Positions 5,972 through 14,435 of a DNA stretch of 15,016 bases are shown in pieces. The stretch comes from Frankiales bacterium (lineage in GTDB: Bacteria; Actinomycetota; Actinomycetes; Mycobacteriales; SCTD01): assembly GCA_025965495.1 (NCBI GenBank), contig JAOPWW010000465.1, positions 1 through 15,016 on the forward strand, in the 5' to 3' direction. The position numbers and the translations under genes were made by a program. The notes beneath the pieces were generated by a model. That model had not been told where the DNA came from. It was given only the letters and a program-made list of their open reading frames with translations, and searched no databases. Position 1 is the stretch's first letter. Every line of letters starts with the position of its first letter.

Positions 5972-6927
5972 GCACGACCAAGGTGGCCGTCATCGGCTCC
6001 GGCAACATCGGCACGGACCTCATGATCAAGGTCCTCCGTCTGTCGACGACCCTCGAGATGGGGGCCATGGTCGGCATCGACCCGGCCTCGGACGGCCTCG
6101 CCCGCGCAGCCCGGCTGGGCGTGCCCGTCGTGTCGGACGGCGTCGACGGGCTCATCGCGATGGACGGCTTCGCGGACATCGCCATCGTGTTCGACGCGAC
6201 GTCGGCCAAGGCCCACGTGGCCAACGCGGCGAAGCTCGCGCCGTACGGCAAGAAGCTGATCGACCTGACGCCCGCCGCGATCGGCCCCTACGTGGTGCCC
6301 CCGGTGAACCTCGAGGAGCACCTCGCTGCCGACGTGGACAACCTCAACATGGTGACGTGCGGGGGCCAGGCCACCATCCCGATGGTCGCCGCGATCTCCG
6401 CCGTCACGCCGGTTCCCTACGCCGAGATCGTGGCGTCCATCGCCTCGAAGTCGGCCGGCCCCGGCACCCGGGCCAACATCGACGAGTTCACCGAGACGAC
6501 GGCGGCCGCGATCGAGGCGGTCGGTGGGGCCCGCAAGGGCAAGGCGGTCATCGTCCTGAACCCGGCCGAGCCGCCGCTGATCATGCGCGACACCGTGCTC
6601 TGCCTCATCGGCGACGCCGACCACGACGCGATCCGCGAGTCGGTCCGGCAGATGGCCGAGCGGGTGCGGGACTACGTCCCCGGCTACCGCCTCAAGCAGG
6701 AGGTCCAGTTCACGCCGGTCCCCGAGGGCGAGCCGGTCCACACCCTGATGACCGACGCCGGCACGAGGGTGACGACGAAGGTGACCGTCTTCCTCGAGGT
6801 GGAGGGCGCCGCGCACTACCTGCCCGCCTACGCCGGCAACCTCGACATCATGACGTCGGCCGCCCTGCGGACCGCCGAGGCCGTCGCCGCCCGCCTCGTG
6901 CGCGTCCCCGCGCAGGTGGCCCGGTGA
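5968..6927 (+). CDS. mhpF: Acetaldehyde dehydrogenase (acylating), MhpF/DmpF/HsaG family
   Basis: This 319-residue enzyme converts acetaldehyde or a short homologue (such as propanal), NAD and CoA to the acyl-CoA. The N-terminal Rossmann motif is G10-S-G-N-I-G-T-D17. The catalytic Cys is C131 in [12 protein letters not shown], matching C132 of DmpF. The conserved [18 protein letters not shown] (161-178) and [11 protein letters not shown] (289-299) are present. The ATG overlaps the hydratase stop, and the gene's own stop overlaps the aldolase GTG, so the three genes are translationally coupled. In this family the dehydrogenase forms a complex with the aldolase and receives the aldehyde through an internal channel. 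The gene is intact and of standard length. Identification is secure; the chain length of the aldehyde is not determinable from sequence. Confidence 0.95.
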   Translation: MSTTKVAVIGSGNIGTDLMIKVLRLSTTLEMGAMVGIDPASDGLARAARLGVPVVSDGVDGLIAMDGFADIAIVFDATSAKAHVANAAKLAPYGKKLIDLTPAAIGPYVVPPVNLEEHLAADVDNLNMVTCGGQATIPMVAAISAVTPVPYAEIVASIASKSAGPGTRANIDEFTETTAAAIEAVGGARKGKAVIVLNPAEPPLIMRDTVLCLIGDADHDAIRESVRQMAERVRDYVPGYRLKQEVQFTPVPEGEPVHTLMTDAGTRVTTKVTVFLEVEGAAHYLPAYAGNLDIMTSAALRTAEAVAARLVRVPAQVAR

Positions 6928-7967
6928 GCGCCCCCACTCCCCCGAAGCTGTACGTCCAGGACGTGACCCTCCGGGACGGCATGCACGCCATGCGGCACCG
7001 CATCGAGCCCGCCCAGGTCGCCGAGATCGTCAGCGCTCTCGACAAGGCCGGCGTCGACGCGATCGAGGTCGCGCACGGCGACGGCCTCGCCGGCGGCAGC
7101 CTCAACTACGGGCCCGGCTCGCACACCGACTGGGAGTGGATCGAGGCGGCGGCCTCCGTCCTCGAGCGGGCCGTCCTGACCACGCTGCTCCTCCCCGGCA
7201 TCGGCACCATCGCGGAGCTCGAGCACGCCTACGCGCTCGGGGTGCGGTCGGTCCGGGTGGCCACGCACTGCACCGAGGCCGACGTCTCCGCCCAGCACAT
7301 CGAGAAGGCCCGCGAGCTCGGGATGGACGTGTCCGGCTTCCTGATGCTGAGCCACATGGCTCCGCCGGAGCTGCTGGCCCAGCAGGCGGGGCTGATGGAG
7401 TCCTACGGCGCGCACTGCGTGTACGTCACCGACTCCGGTGGACGGCTCACCATGGACGACGTCCGCGACCGGGTGCTCGCCTACCGCGACGTCCTGCAGG
7501 AGTCGACGCAGATCGGCATCCACGCGCACGAGAACCTCTCCCTGTCGGTCGCCAACTCCGTCGTCGCGGTCCAGGCCGGTGTGACTCGGGTGGACTGCGC
7601 GCTGGCCGGCCACGGTGCCGGCGCCGGCAACGCCCCGCTCGAGCCCTTCGTCGCGGTGGCGAACCTGTACGGCTGGGAGCACGGCTGCGACCTGTTCGCC
7701 CTGCAGGACGCGGCCGAGGACCTGGTCCGTCCGCTCCAGGACCGCCCGGTGCGGGTGGACCGCGAGACGCTCACCCTCGGCTACGCCGGCGTGTACTCGA
7801 GCTTCCTGCGGCACGCCGAGGCCGCCTCGGCGCAGTACGGCGTCGACGTGCGCGCGATCCTGCTCGAGGCCGGACGGCGCAAGCTCGTGGGCGGCCAGGA
7901 GGACATGATCGTCGACGTCGCGCTCGACCTCGTCGCGGCGCAAGCACCGGCAGGCGCCCCGGTCTGA
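6924..7967 (+). CDS. dmpG: 4-Hydroxy-2-oxovalerate aldolase, DmpG/MhpE/HsaF family
   Basis: This 347-residue TIM-barrel class II aldolase splits 4-hydroxy-2-oxovalerate (or a homologue) into pyruvate and an aldehyde, which is passed to the partner dehydrogenase. The motif [12 protein letters not shown] (14-25) supplies R17, D18 and H21. [10 protein letters not shown] (198-207) supplies the metal ligands H200 and H202. Y291 is present in VYSSF. These positions match DmpG numbering exactly, which supports the GTG start at 6924 overlapping the dehydrogenase stop (GTGA). DmpG-type C-terminal features ([11 protein letters not shown], 326-336) are present. It is the last gene of the three-gene operon, and its stop codon is part of the terminator hairpin shared with the convergent marR-like gene. 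Confidence 0.96.
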   Translation: MSAPTPPKLYVQDVTLRDGMHAMRHRIEPAQVAEIVSALDKAGVDAIEVAHGDGLAGGSLNYGPGSHTDWEWIEAAASVLERAVLTTLLLPGIGTIAELEHAYALGVRSVRVATHCTEADVSAQHIEKARELGMDVSGFLMLSHMAPPELLAQQAGLMESYGAHCVYVTDSGGRLTMDDVRDRVLAYRDVLQESTQIGIHAHENLSLSVANSVVAVQAGVTRVDCALAGHGAGAGNAPLEPFVAVANLYGWEHGCDLFALQDAAEDLVRPLQDRPVRVDRETLTLGYAGVYSSFLRHAEAASAQYGVDVRAILLEAGRRKLVGGQEDMIVDVALDLVAAQAPAGAPV

Positions 7968-7989
7968 CCCGGCCGGTGGGGCCGGGTCA
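7965..7989. terminator. Symmetric hairpin that contains both convergent stop codons
   Basis: TGACCCGGCC (7965-7974) pairs perfectly with GGCCGGGTCA (7980-7989) around a 5-base loop GGTGG. The outer TGA is the aldolase stop on the plus strand. Its mirror, the complement of TCA at 7987-7989, is the regulator stop on the minus strand. A 10-bp GC-rich stem at a convergent junction is a good bidirectional terminator candidate. It lacks a strong T-run. Confidence 0.75.
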
Positions 7990-8529
7990 GGCCGCGCCGG
8001 GAGGCGACGACGTCGCGGCCGCGCTCGCGCCGGTCCGCACCTCGCGCAGGTCGCGGGTGACCTGCGCGAGCAGCGGGACGTCGACGTCGCCGAGGCCGAA
8101 CCCGGTCTCCGCCAGGTCGCGGGTGGCCCGGTCCACCGCGGTGCGGCCCTCCGGCGTCAGCTGCGCCAAGACCGCACGGCGGTCGGAGGGGTGCGCCCGG
8201 CGCACGACCAGACCCGCCTGCTCCAGCTGGTCGATCACGAGCGTGACGGTGGTCGGGTGGACCAGCAGGTGCTTGCTCAGCTGGCCGAGCGGGCGACCCG
8301 GGTCGCGGGACACCTGCAGCGTGACGAGCACCAGGTAGGCGGTCCGCGTCAGGCCGTGCCCCTTGAGCACCCGGTCGATCTCCAGGGTCATCAGCGCGTG
8401 CACGCGCAGCAGCGCCGTCATGGCCGCCACGTGGTCCGGGGCCGGCAGTCCGCGGCTCTCCCACAGCGCGCGCACCTGCTCGACGGCGTCCTCACCCGCC
8501 GGGTCAGGACGTCGTCGTGAGCTCGCCAC
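7987..8529 (-). CDS. MarR-family transcriptional regulator
   Basis: This 180-residue protein has a central winged helix-turn-helix. An N-terminal dimerisation helix (33-56) is followed by GLTRTAYLVLVTL (59-71) and RPLGQLSKHLLVHPTTVTLV (79-98), with the recognition helix at about 90-104. The wing reads RRAHPSDRRAVLAQLTPEG (110-128), matching the D-x-R-x wing signature of MarR proteins. Such dimers usually repress nearby or divergent genes and release DNA on binding small phenolic or aromatic-acid ligands, or CoA thioesters. The GTG at 8529 is the first plausible start but has no clear Shine-Dalgarno site; a GTG at residue 19 is an alternative. The gene lies 47 bases downstream of an acyl-CoA dehydrogenase gene and is probably the tail of that unit. 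Its target is unknown; the dyads at 1414, 5036 and 5069 or the palindrome near 11017 are candidates. Confidence 0.88.
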   Translation of the reverse strand: MASSRRRPDPAGEDAVEQVRALWESRGLPAPDHVAAMTALLRVHALMTLEIDRVLKGHGLTRTAYLVLVTLQVSRDPGRPLGQLSKHLLVHPTTVTLVIDQLEQAGLVVRRAHPSDRRAVLAQLTPEGRTAVDRATRDLAETGFGLGDVDVPLLAQVTRDLREVRTGASAAATSSPPGAA

Positions 8530-8576
8530 CCGGGGAGGCTACCGCCGGTGAGGGAAGGCCGCGCACCGCCTTCGGC

Positions 8577-9683
8577 TCACGCGCCGAGGAGGACGGCGAG
8601 CGCGGCGGCGTGCTGGTCGACCGCGCCGAACAGCTGCGCCGCGCTGCGGCTGCGACGGAAGTACAGGTGGGCGTCGTGCTGCCAGGTGAAGCCGGTCCCG
8701 CCCAGCACCTGCACCGTCTCCGCGGTCGTCCAGACGAAGGCCTTGGTCGCGGTGATGGCGGCGACGAGTGCGGCTGCCGGGAAGGCCACGGGGTCCGCGA
8801 CGACCGTGGCGGCGGCCACCTGCGCTGCAGCACCGGCCAGCTCCGCCTGCAGCAGCATCTCGCTGCACCGGTGGGCCACGGCCTGGAAGCTGCCGATCGG
8901 CCGGCCGAACTGCTCGCGGGTCGCCGCGTGGCGCACGCTCGTGGCCAGGCACCACTGCGCACCGCCGGCCTGCTCAGCGGCCTGCGCGGCCAGCGCGCGC
9001 AGCCGCAGGTGGTCGACCCGGTCGACAAGGCCGCCCTCGACGCCGACCAGGCGTGCGGGGGCGTCGTGGAGCCGCACCGTCGCGAGCGGCCGGGTCAGGT
9101 CGAGCGACTCGAGCGCCAGGACCTCCACCCGCGGGTCGTCGGCCACCACGGCGAACAGGGAGGGCCCGCGCGGCGCCTGCGCGAAGACGAGCAGCAGGTC
9201 GGCGTTCGCCCCGTGGACCACGAAGTGGCGTGCGCCCTGCAGCGACCAGCCGCCCTCGCCCGGGGACGCCATGACCTCGCCGTGGTCGTACCAGTCGCCC
9301 TCCGGGCCGGCGACCGCGAGGGTCGCGACGGTGCTGCCGGAGACCAGCCCGGGCAGCAGGTCGGCGCACGCCTGCTCGTCCTCCGAGCCGAGCAGGGCGA
9401 GCGTGCTGAGCAGCACCGGCAGGTAGGGCCCCTCGTACAGGGCGCGACCCGTCTCCTCCAGGACGATCCAGCTCTCCACCGGACCGGCCCCTGAGCCACC
9501 GTGACCCGTCGGCACCTCGAGGCCGGTGAGACCGGCCGCGCACACCTGCTCCCACACGGTCCGGTCGAAGCCCTGGACCTCGCCGTCCCGGCGGACGGTG
9601 TGGTCGACACCGCGCTCGAGCAGGCCCCGCACCGAGGCGCGCAGGGCCGCGTGCTCCTCGGTGAGCACCAGGTCAGGGGCCAT
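8577..9683 (-). CDS. Acyl-CoA dehydrogenase, divergent subunit lacking the usual catalytic Glu position
   Basis: This 368-residue FAD-dependent acyl-CoA dehydrogenase fold protein has the C-terminal signature R256-EQFGRPIGSFQAVAH and QVLGGTGFTWQHDAHLYFRR (325-344), typical of actinobacterial FadE paralogues. The residue aligned with the MCAD base (YEGT Glu) is not Glu; the sequence there reads YFRRS. The middle domain lacks the strong S-E-P-x-A-G-S-D motif seen in its neighbour and reads AGPEGDWYD instead. In actinobacterial alpha2beta2 dehydrogenases one chain is of this degenerate type, so this is probably one half of a heteromer with the gene just upstream. The ATG at 9683 starts family similarity (MAPDLVLTEEH) with GGAG about a dozen bases upstream. 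The substrate is unknown; a branched short acyl-CoA or a side-chain CoA thioester is plausible from context. Confidence 0.87.
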   Translation of the reverse strand: MAPDLVLTEEHAALRASVRGLLERGVDHTVRRDGEVQGFDRTVWEQVCAAGLTGLEVPTGHGGSGAGPVESWIVLEETGRALYEGPYLPVLLSTLALLGSEDEQACADLLPGLVSGSTVATLAVAGPEGDWYDHGEVMASPGEGGWSLQGARHFVVHGANADLLLVFAQAPRGPSLFAVVADDPRVEVLALESLDLTRPLATVRLHDAPARLVGVEGGLVDRVDHLRLRALAAQAAEQAGGAQWCLATSVRHAATREQFGRPIGSFQAVAHRCSEMLLQAELAGAAAQVAAATVVADPVAFPAAALVAAITATKAFVWTTAETVQVLGGTGFTWQHDAHLYFRRSRSAAQLFGAVDQHAAALAVLLGA

Positions 9684-9735
9684 GCAGGTCGCTCCGGTGG
9701 GATCAGCAGGTGGGAGAGCTCGGGTCGGGCAGAGG

Positions 9736-10965
9736 TCAGGTGGGGCGCGGCAGCCCGAGCACGCGCTGGGCCAGGGTGTTCTTGAGGATCTCGTCGGTAC
9801 CGCCGCCGATGCGGAAGCCCGGGGCACCCAGCACGACGGCGTTCCAGGCCCAGGTCCCCCACTCGCCGGTGTCGGCGAGCATGCGCGGCCCGAGCACCTG
9901 GGAGACGAAGGCGCTGAGCCGCGCCATGTTGTCCGCCAGCGCCAGCTTGTTCAGGCCGGACGCCGCCGGGACGTGGGTCCCCCGCGCGGCGCGCGCGCCC
10001 TGGACCTGCTGCAGCGCGCGGGCGGCGCGCAGGCTGGCCACGAGCTCGCCGAACGCGAGGCGCACGGCCGGGTCGTCGTCGCGCGCCATGTGCTGCATGA
10101 GGGCGACCAGCCGTTCGGTCGACAGGATGCCGGCGCCGCCGTAGGGCGAGGCCCCGAGCACCCCCCGCTCGTGGCCGAGGACGGTCATCACGACGCGCCA
10201 GCCCCCGCCCTCGGCGCCCAGGCGCCGGGCGTCGGGCACCAGGACGTCCTCGAGGAACACCTCGCTGAAGGCGGAGCCGCCGGTCATCTGACGCAGCGGA
10301 CGCACCAGGACGCCGGGGGCGTGCATGTCGACCAGCAGCACCGTCAGGTCGCTGTGCCGCGCCCCGTCCGAGGTGCGGCACAGCAGGACACCGACGTCGG
10401 CCAGGTGCGCACCGGACGCCCACACCTTCTGGCCGGAGACGCGCCACTCCTCGCCGTCGCGCACCGCACGCGTGCGCACGGAGGCGAGGTCGGAGCCGGC
10501 GTCGGGCTCGGAGAACAGCTGGCAGGCGACCAGGTCACCGGCGCGCAGGGCGGGCAGCAACGCGCGGACCTGCTCCTCGGTGCCGAACTCCTGGACCGTC
10601 GGGCCGATCATGCCCAGGCTGACGGCGAGCGCGGAGTCGCCGGGCACCTCGAAACGGCGCGTGAGCTGCTCGAAGGCCCGTGCGTAGGACCGCGGCAGAC
10701 CTGCGCCACCGAGCTCGGGAGGACCGTCGACCCAGGCGAAGCCGGCGTCCCAGAGAGCCTTGCGCCACGCTCGGATGCGAGGGAGCGCCTCCGCCTCCTC
10801 CGCCGGGTCGGGCTCCTGGAACACGCGGACGTCGTCGGAGCCCTCGCCCCACACGAACGGGCGCGGCCCGGTGCTGGTGCGCCGCGCGTAGCGGCTCTCG
10901 AGCCAGCGCTCGGCGGAGGCGAGGAAGTCCTCGAGCGCAGGTCGCCCGTCAGGGGACGAGGTCAT
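9736..10965 (-). CDS. Acyl-CoA dehydrogenase, putative catalytic partner subunit
   Basis: This 409-residue protein shows the complete acyl-CoA dehydrogenase pattern. S152-E-P-D-A-G-S-D159 is present, and the FAD/substrate strand reads GQKVWASGA (178-186). VLGHERG carries Glu266, at the helix position used as base by isovaleryl-CoA and long-chain dehydrogenases. The C-terminus RIGGGTDEILKN (385-396) resembles the isovaleryl-type IGAGTSEI rather than the medium-chain YEGT. It introduces a 2,3 double bond into an acyl-CoA and passes electrons to electron-transfer flavoprotein. The ATG at 10965 has no clear ribosome site, so the message may be leaderless or start nearby. It is the first gene of the minus-strand unit and divergent from the acyl-CoA synthetase; 52 bases separate it from the second dehydrogenase gene. 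Confidence 0.9.
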   Translation of the reverse strand: MTSSPDGRPALEDFLASAERWLESRYARRTSTGPRPFVWGEGSDDVRVFQEPDPAEEAEALPRIRAWRKALWDAGFAWVDGPPELGGAGLPRSYARAFEQLTRRFEVPGDSALAVSLGMIGPTVQEFGTEEQVRALLPALRAGDLVACQLFSEPDAGSDLASVRTRAVRDGEEWRVSGQKVWASGAHLADVGVLLCRTSDGARHSDLTVLLVDMHAPGVLVRPLRQMTGGSAFSEVFLEDVLVPDARRLGAEGGGWRVVMTVLGHERGVLGASPYGGAGILSTERLVALMQHMARDDDPAVRLAFGELVASLRAARALQQVQGARAARGTHVPAASGLNKLALADNMARLSAFVSQVLGPRMLADTGEWGTWAWNAVVLGAPGFRIGGGTDEILKNTLAQRVLGLPRPT

Positions 10966-11208
10966 CCGAGGCACCGCACGGGTGCAGGGTGCGAGCGCAG
11001 GCCGTGCACCGACAGGTCCTGTCCCGGTGACCGGTACAGCACGGCAGGACCGGGGGCAGCCGGACGGCGCCGCCCGGCGGGGGCTCCGGCAGGGCCGGTG
11101 ACCGCCGTCCGCTGCTGCTCGGGCCTCGACACCGTGGCACGGTAGGTGACGGGTCCTCCAGGTGTCGAACATCGAGAGGGCGAGCATCCCGAGGTGGTAC
11201 GGAGGACA
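10966..11208. promoter_or_regulatory. Divergent promoter region between acyl-CoA dehydrogenase and acyl-CoA synthetase
   Basis: About 240 bases without a convincing gene, assuming the synthetase starts at 11209. It contains an extended inverted repeat at 11007-11029, CACCGACAGG-T-CCTGTCCCGGTG with one unpaired base; its core GACAGGTCCTGTC (11011-11023) is perfect. It also contains GGTGCA (10981-10986) facing TGCACC (11005-11010), and TCGACACC (11126-11133) facing GGTGTCGA (11161-11168). The GGTTCC dyad of the ring-cleavage genes is absent, which argues for separate control of this part. No clear -10/-35 boxes. Confidence 0.5.
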
Positions 11209-12792
11209 GTGGACGGCGTCGCGTGGGGCAGGGACGTGCTGCGGCGCAGCACCCGTCCCCCCTTCCTCGTCTACGAGCCGCGGCTCCACCACGCCGCCCA
11301 CCTCCTCGCCGAGGCCGAGCGCTGGGCCGACCGGGACTTCCTCGTGCAGGGGCCCAGGCGCCTGACCTACCGGCAGGTCCTGGACGCCGTGCCGCACGTC
11401 GCGGCCCGCCTGCGCGCGGCCGGGCTGGAGCCGGGCGAGCGCCTGCTCCTCCTCGCCGGCAACAGCCCGGAGTGGGTCGTGGCGCTGCTCGCCGCCTTCC
11501 ACGCCGACGCCGTCCCCGTGCCCGGCGGCACCAGCTGGAGCGCTGCGGAGGTGCGCCACGTCGTGCGGCTGACGGACCCGGCCGTCGTCGTCGTCGACGA
11601 GCGGTCGCGGCCCCTGCTTGACCCGTCCTCGCGCGCTCTGGTGCTGGACGTCGCGACGCTCCGGACCTGGGCCGAGGCGCCCGGGCCGGAGCGCCTGCCG
11701 CTGCCTGCGGGTGACCCCGACCGTGAGGACGAGCCTGCCGTCGTCCTGCCCACCGCGGGCACCACGGGGGCGGCCAAGGCCGTGGCTCTGGCGCACCGGT
11801 CGGTCGTGCTGAACCTGCACGCCCTGCTCGACGTCGCCGGCCGGCTCCCCCACGAGCTCGACCTCTCGCGGCCTCCCACCGTCACCCTGCTGAGCGGTCC
11901 GCTCTTCCACGTGGGCGGCCTGCAGCCCCTGCTGCTGTCCCTGCTGACCGCGAGCACGGTGGTGTTCCTGTCCTCCGGCTTCGACGCCCGCGAGGTCCTG
12001 GACCTGCTCGAGCGCGAGCGCGTCCGGGTGTGGGGCGCCGTGCCGACGATGGTCGTGCGGGTGCTGGCCGAGCCCTCCCTCCCGGGACGCGACCTGGCCT
12101 CGCTGCGCTCGGTCTCGCTGGGCGGAGCCCCCGTGTCCCCGCGGCTGCTCGAGCGGATGCGCGCCGCCTTCCCCCAGGCGGCCCGCGGCGTCTCGACGGT
12201 GTACGGCCTCACCGAGGCCGGCGGGACGATCACCAGCGCCTCGGGGGCGCTCATGGTGGACCACCCCGACACCGCGGGGCGGCCGGTCCCCCTCGCCGAG
12301 GTCCGCGTGCTCGCCCCCGGACCCGACGGCTGCGGCGAGATCGTCGTGCGCACCCCGAGCCAGATGCTGGGCTACTGGGGTGGGTCCGCCGCCGGTCTGC
12401 TCGACCAGGACGGGTGGCTGCACACGGGCGACGTCGGCCGGGTCGAGGGCGGGCTGCTCTACCTGACCGGCCGCAGCAAGGACGTCGTCATCCGGGGCGG
12501 GGAGAACGTCGCCGCCGCCCACGTCGAAGCGGCTCTCGGGACGCACCCCGGTGTCGCCGCGGCGGCGGTCGTGGCGCTGCCCGACGACGAGTACGGCGAG
12601 GTCGTGGCGGCCGCAGTCCAGGTGCACGAGGGGACCTCGGTCGCCGTCGAGGAGCTCCGCGCCCACGTGTCAGGCCTGCTCGCCGGCTTCGAGGTCCCGA
12701 CGCAGTGGTGGCTGCTCACCGACGACCTGCCGGTCAGCGCGAGCGGCAAGGTCGACAAGCGCGCGGTGCGCGCCGGCTGGCCGCTCGCCTGA
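11209..12792 (+). CDS. Acyl-CoA synthetase (AMP-forming, class I adenylate-forming enzyme)
   Basis: This 527-residue member of the AMP-binding family activates a carboxylic acid with ATP and CoA. Motifs in order: the phosphate loop TAGTTGAAK (182-190), YGLTE (332-336), GWLHTGD (402-408), GRSKDVVIRGGENV (421-434) and the catalytic lysine K514 in VSASGKVDK. The GTG at 11209 follows GGAGG with only three bases between, shorter than ideal. An in-frame GTG at 11146 would add 21 residues that look like upstream DNA. The enzyme lies divergent from the acyl-CoA dehydrogenase pair, which suggests that it supplies their CoA thioester. Medium-chain fatty acids, branched short acids and aromatic acids are all possible substrates for this family, and the sequence alone does not decide. 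Confidence 0.9.
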   Translation: MDGVAWGRDVLRRSTRPPFLVYEPRLHHAAHLLAEAERWADRDFLVQGPRRLTYRQVLDAVPHVAARLRAAGLEPGERLLLLAGNSPEWVVALLAAFHADAVPVPGGTSWSAAEVRHVVRLTDPAVVVVDERSRPLLDPSSRALVLDVATLRTWAEAPGPERLPLPAGDPDREDEPAVVLPTAGTTGAAKAVALAHRSVVLNLHALLDVAGRLPHELDLSRPPTVTLLSGPLFHVGGLQPLLLSLLTASTVVFLSSGFDAREVLDLLERERVRVWGAVPTMVVRVLAEPSLPGRDLASLRSVSLGGAPVSPRLLERMRAAFPQAARGVSTVYGLTEAGGTITSASGALMVDHPDTAGRPVPLAEVRVLAPGPDGCGEIVVRTPSQMLGYWGGSAAGLLDQDGWLHTGDVGRVEGGLLYLTGRSKDVVIRGGENVAAAHVEAALGTHPGVAAAAVVALPDDEYGEVVAAAVQVHEGTSVAVEELRAHVSGLLAGFEVPTQWWLLTDDLPVSASGKVDKRAVRAGWPLA

Positions 12793-12914
12793 CCCGGGAC
12801 AGATCGTCCAGTTCCTGTACAGCGACCCGCGTCACACGCGTGATCCCCTTCACACCGGGTCGCCGACGCGACCAGGACGACGCCGCCACCCGCGGCCGGA
12901 GCTGGAGGACAGCA
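12793..12914 (+). promoter_or_regulatory. Intergenic region upstream of the aldehyde dehydrogenase with short palindromes
   Basis: A 122-base gap, long for this compact region, so an additional promoter for the aldehyde dehydrogenase/P450 pair is plausible. It contains the perfect palindrome CTGTACAG (12815-12822) and the dyad CGCGT-CAC-ACGCG (12828-12840). A strong ribosome site GGAGGA (12904-12909) lies five bases before the GTG start. No unambiguous core promoter. Confidence 0.4.
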
Positions 12915-14351
12915 GTGACCATCACCTACGACAAGCTCTTCATCGGTGGAGAGCTGACGGCACCCTCGTCGACCTCGACGTTCGAGCTGGTCTCACCGAG
13001 CACCGAGCAGTCGATCGGCTCGGTCCCGGAGGCCCTGGAGGCCGACGTCGACAAGGCCGTCGACGCCGCGCGCGCCGCCTTCGACGACCCGAACGGCTGG
13101 AGCTCCTGGGAGCCGGCGAAGCGGGCCGCCACCATGGTCAGGCTGGCCGAGGAGATGGAGAGCCGCGCGGGCGAGATGGCCCAGCGCGTCAGCATGCAGA
13201 ACGGCATGCCCGTCGCCGTCTCGGGCGCACTGGAAGCCGTCTTCCCGCCCCTGCTGCTGCGCTACTACGCCGGCCTGCTGAGCAACCCGCAGGACGAGGT
13301 CCGCCCCGGCATGCTCGGCGGCTCGACCCTCGTGCGCCGCTCCCCGATCGGCGTCATCGGCGCCATCGTCCCGTGGAACTTCCCGCAGGCGCTGGCCGCG
13401 TTCAAGTACGCGCCCGCCCTGGCGGCCGGCTGCACGCTGGTCATCAAGCCCTCGCCGGAGACGGTGCTCGACAGCTACCTGTTCGCGGAGGCGGTCCAGG
13501 CCGCAGGCATCCCGGCGGGCGTCATCAACATCGTGCAGGCGGGGCGTGAGGTCGGTGCCTACCTGGTGCAGCACCCCGGCATCGACAAGGTCGCCTTCAC
13601 CGGCTCCACGGCCGCCGGCCGCTCCATCGCCGAGACCTGCGGCCGTCTGCTGCGCCCCGTGACCCTGGAGCTCGGCGGCAAGTCCGCCGCGATCATCCTC
13701 GACGACGCCTCGCTGGACCTCGCGGCGATCGGCGAGAAGCTCTTCACCGCGACCCTCGCGAACCAGGGTCAGGCCTGCTACCTCGGCACCCGCATCCTCG
13801 CGCCGCGCTCCCGCTACCAGGAGGTCGTCGACACCTTCACCGGCTTCGCGGCCTCCATGAGGATCGGCGACGCGCTCGACCCCACCACCCAGATCGGCCC
13901 GATGTCGAGCTCGCGCCACCGCGACCGCGTCGAGAGCTACATCGCCAAGGGCAAGAGCGAGGGCGCCCGCATCACCACCGGTGGCGGCCGTCCCCGCGAC
14001 ACCGGCTGGTTCGTCGACCCGACCGTCTTCGCCGACGTCGACAACGGCTACACCATCGCGCAGGAGGAGATCTTCGGCCCGGTGCTGTCGATCATCCCCT
14101 ACGGCGACGAGGCCGAGGCCATCACGATCGCCAACGACTCCGACTTCGGGCTCGGCGGCACCGTCTGGACGGCCGACCACGACCACGGCGTCGAGGTCGC
14201 GAAGAAGATCCGCACCGGCACCATCGGCATCAACGGCTACCTGCCCGACCCGACGGCGCCCTTCGGCGGCGTGAAGGCCAGCGGCCTCGGCCGCGAGCTC
14301 GGCCCCGAGGGCCTCGCCGCCTACCAGACCGTGCAGTCCGTCTACCTGTAG
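12915..14351 (+). CDS. NAD-dependent aldehyde dehydrogenase
   Basis: This 478-residue protein of the classical aldehyde dehydrogenase superfamily oxidises an aldehyde to the acid in the cytoplasm. Catalytic and cofactor residues are all present: N155 in PWNFP, K178 in VIKPSPET, the GSTAAG turn (230-235), E252 in LELGGKSA, C288 in NQGQACYLGTR and EEIFGPV (384-390). The GTG at 12915 has an excellent GGAGGA site and fits the family start (YDKLFIGGEL). The P450 gene follows 84 bases downstream on the same strand. P450terp-type operons also pair a P450 with an aldehyde dehydrogenase. The likely job is oxidising the aldehyde made from the P450 alcohol product (via an alcohol dehydrogenase) to a carboxylic acid. 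The exact aldehyde is not known. Confidence 0.93.
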   Translation: MTITYDKLFIGGELTAPSSTSTFELVSPSTEQSIGSVPEALEADVDKAVDAARAAFDDPNGWSSWEPAKRAATMVRLAEEMESRAGEMAQRVSMQNGMPVAVSGALEAVFPPLLLRYYAGLLSNPQDEVRPGMLGGSTLVRRSPIGVIGAIVPWNFPQALAAFKYAPALAAGCTLVIKPSPETVLDSYLFAEAVQAAGIPAGVINIVQAGREVGAYLVQHPGIDKVAFTGSTAAGRSIAETCGRLLRPVTLELGGKSAAIILDDASLDLAAIGEKLFTATLANQGQACYLGTRILAPRSRYQEVVDTFTGFAASMRIGDALDPTTQIGPMSSSRHRDRVESYIAKGKSEGARITTGGGRPRDTGWFVDPTVFADVDNGYTIAQEEIFGPVLSIIPYGDEAEAITIANDSDFGLGGTVWTADHDHGVEVAKKIRTGTIGINGYLPDPTAPFGGVKASGLGRELGPEGLAAYQTVQSVYL

Positions 14352-14435
14352 ACGCCCGCCCCCACCCGACCTGCACCAGGCCCGGACGGCGCCTCGCGTC
14401 GCCCGCGCACGCCGCGATCACCTGGAGAGACCTGC

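Noticed and set aside
9707..9744. Direct repeat CAGGTGGG (9707-9714 and 9737-9744) between the two acyl-CoA dehydrogenase genes
   Set aside because: Only 8 bases, one copy overlaps a coding end, and such G-rich words are expected by chance at this base composition.
11146..11208. Earlier GTG start for the acyl-CoA synthetase
   Set aside because: No good ribosome site there and the added 21 residues look non-coding. GTG at 11209 directly follows GGAGG, although that spacing is short, so this is a preference rather than proof.
10966..12666. A very long open frame on the minus strand running opposite the acyl-CoA synthetase and joining the acyl-CoA dehydrogenase frame
   Set aside because: Its sequence is His/Gly/Arg-rich shadow of the synthetase codons with no family features. 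The dehydrogenase similarity begins only at the ATG at 10965.
12030..12914. Plus-strand frame extending the aldehyde dehydrogenase by about 295 residues upstream
   Set aside because: It is an out-of-frame Arg/Pro-rich reading of the synthetase gene. Aldehyde dehydrogenase similarity and the GGAGGA site both place the start at 12915, so this is not a fusion.
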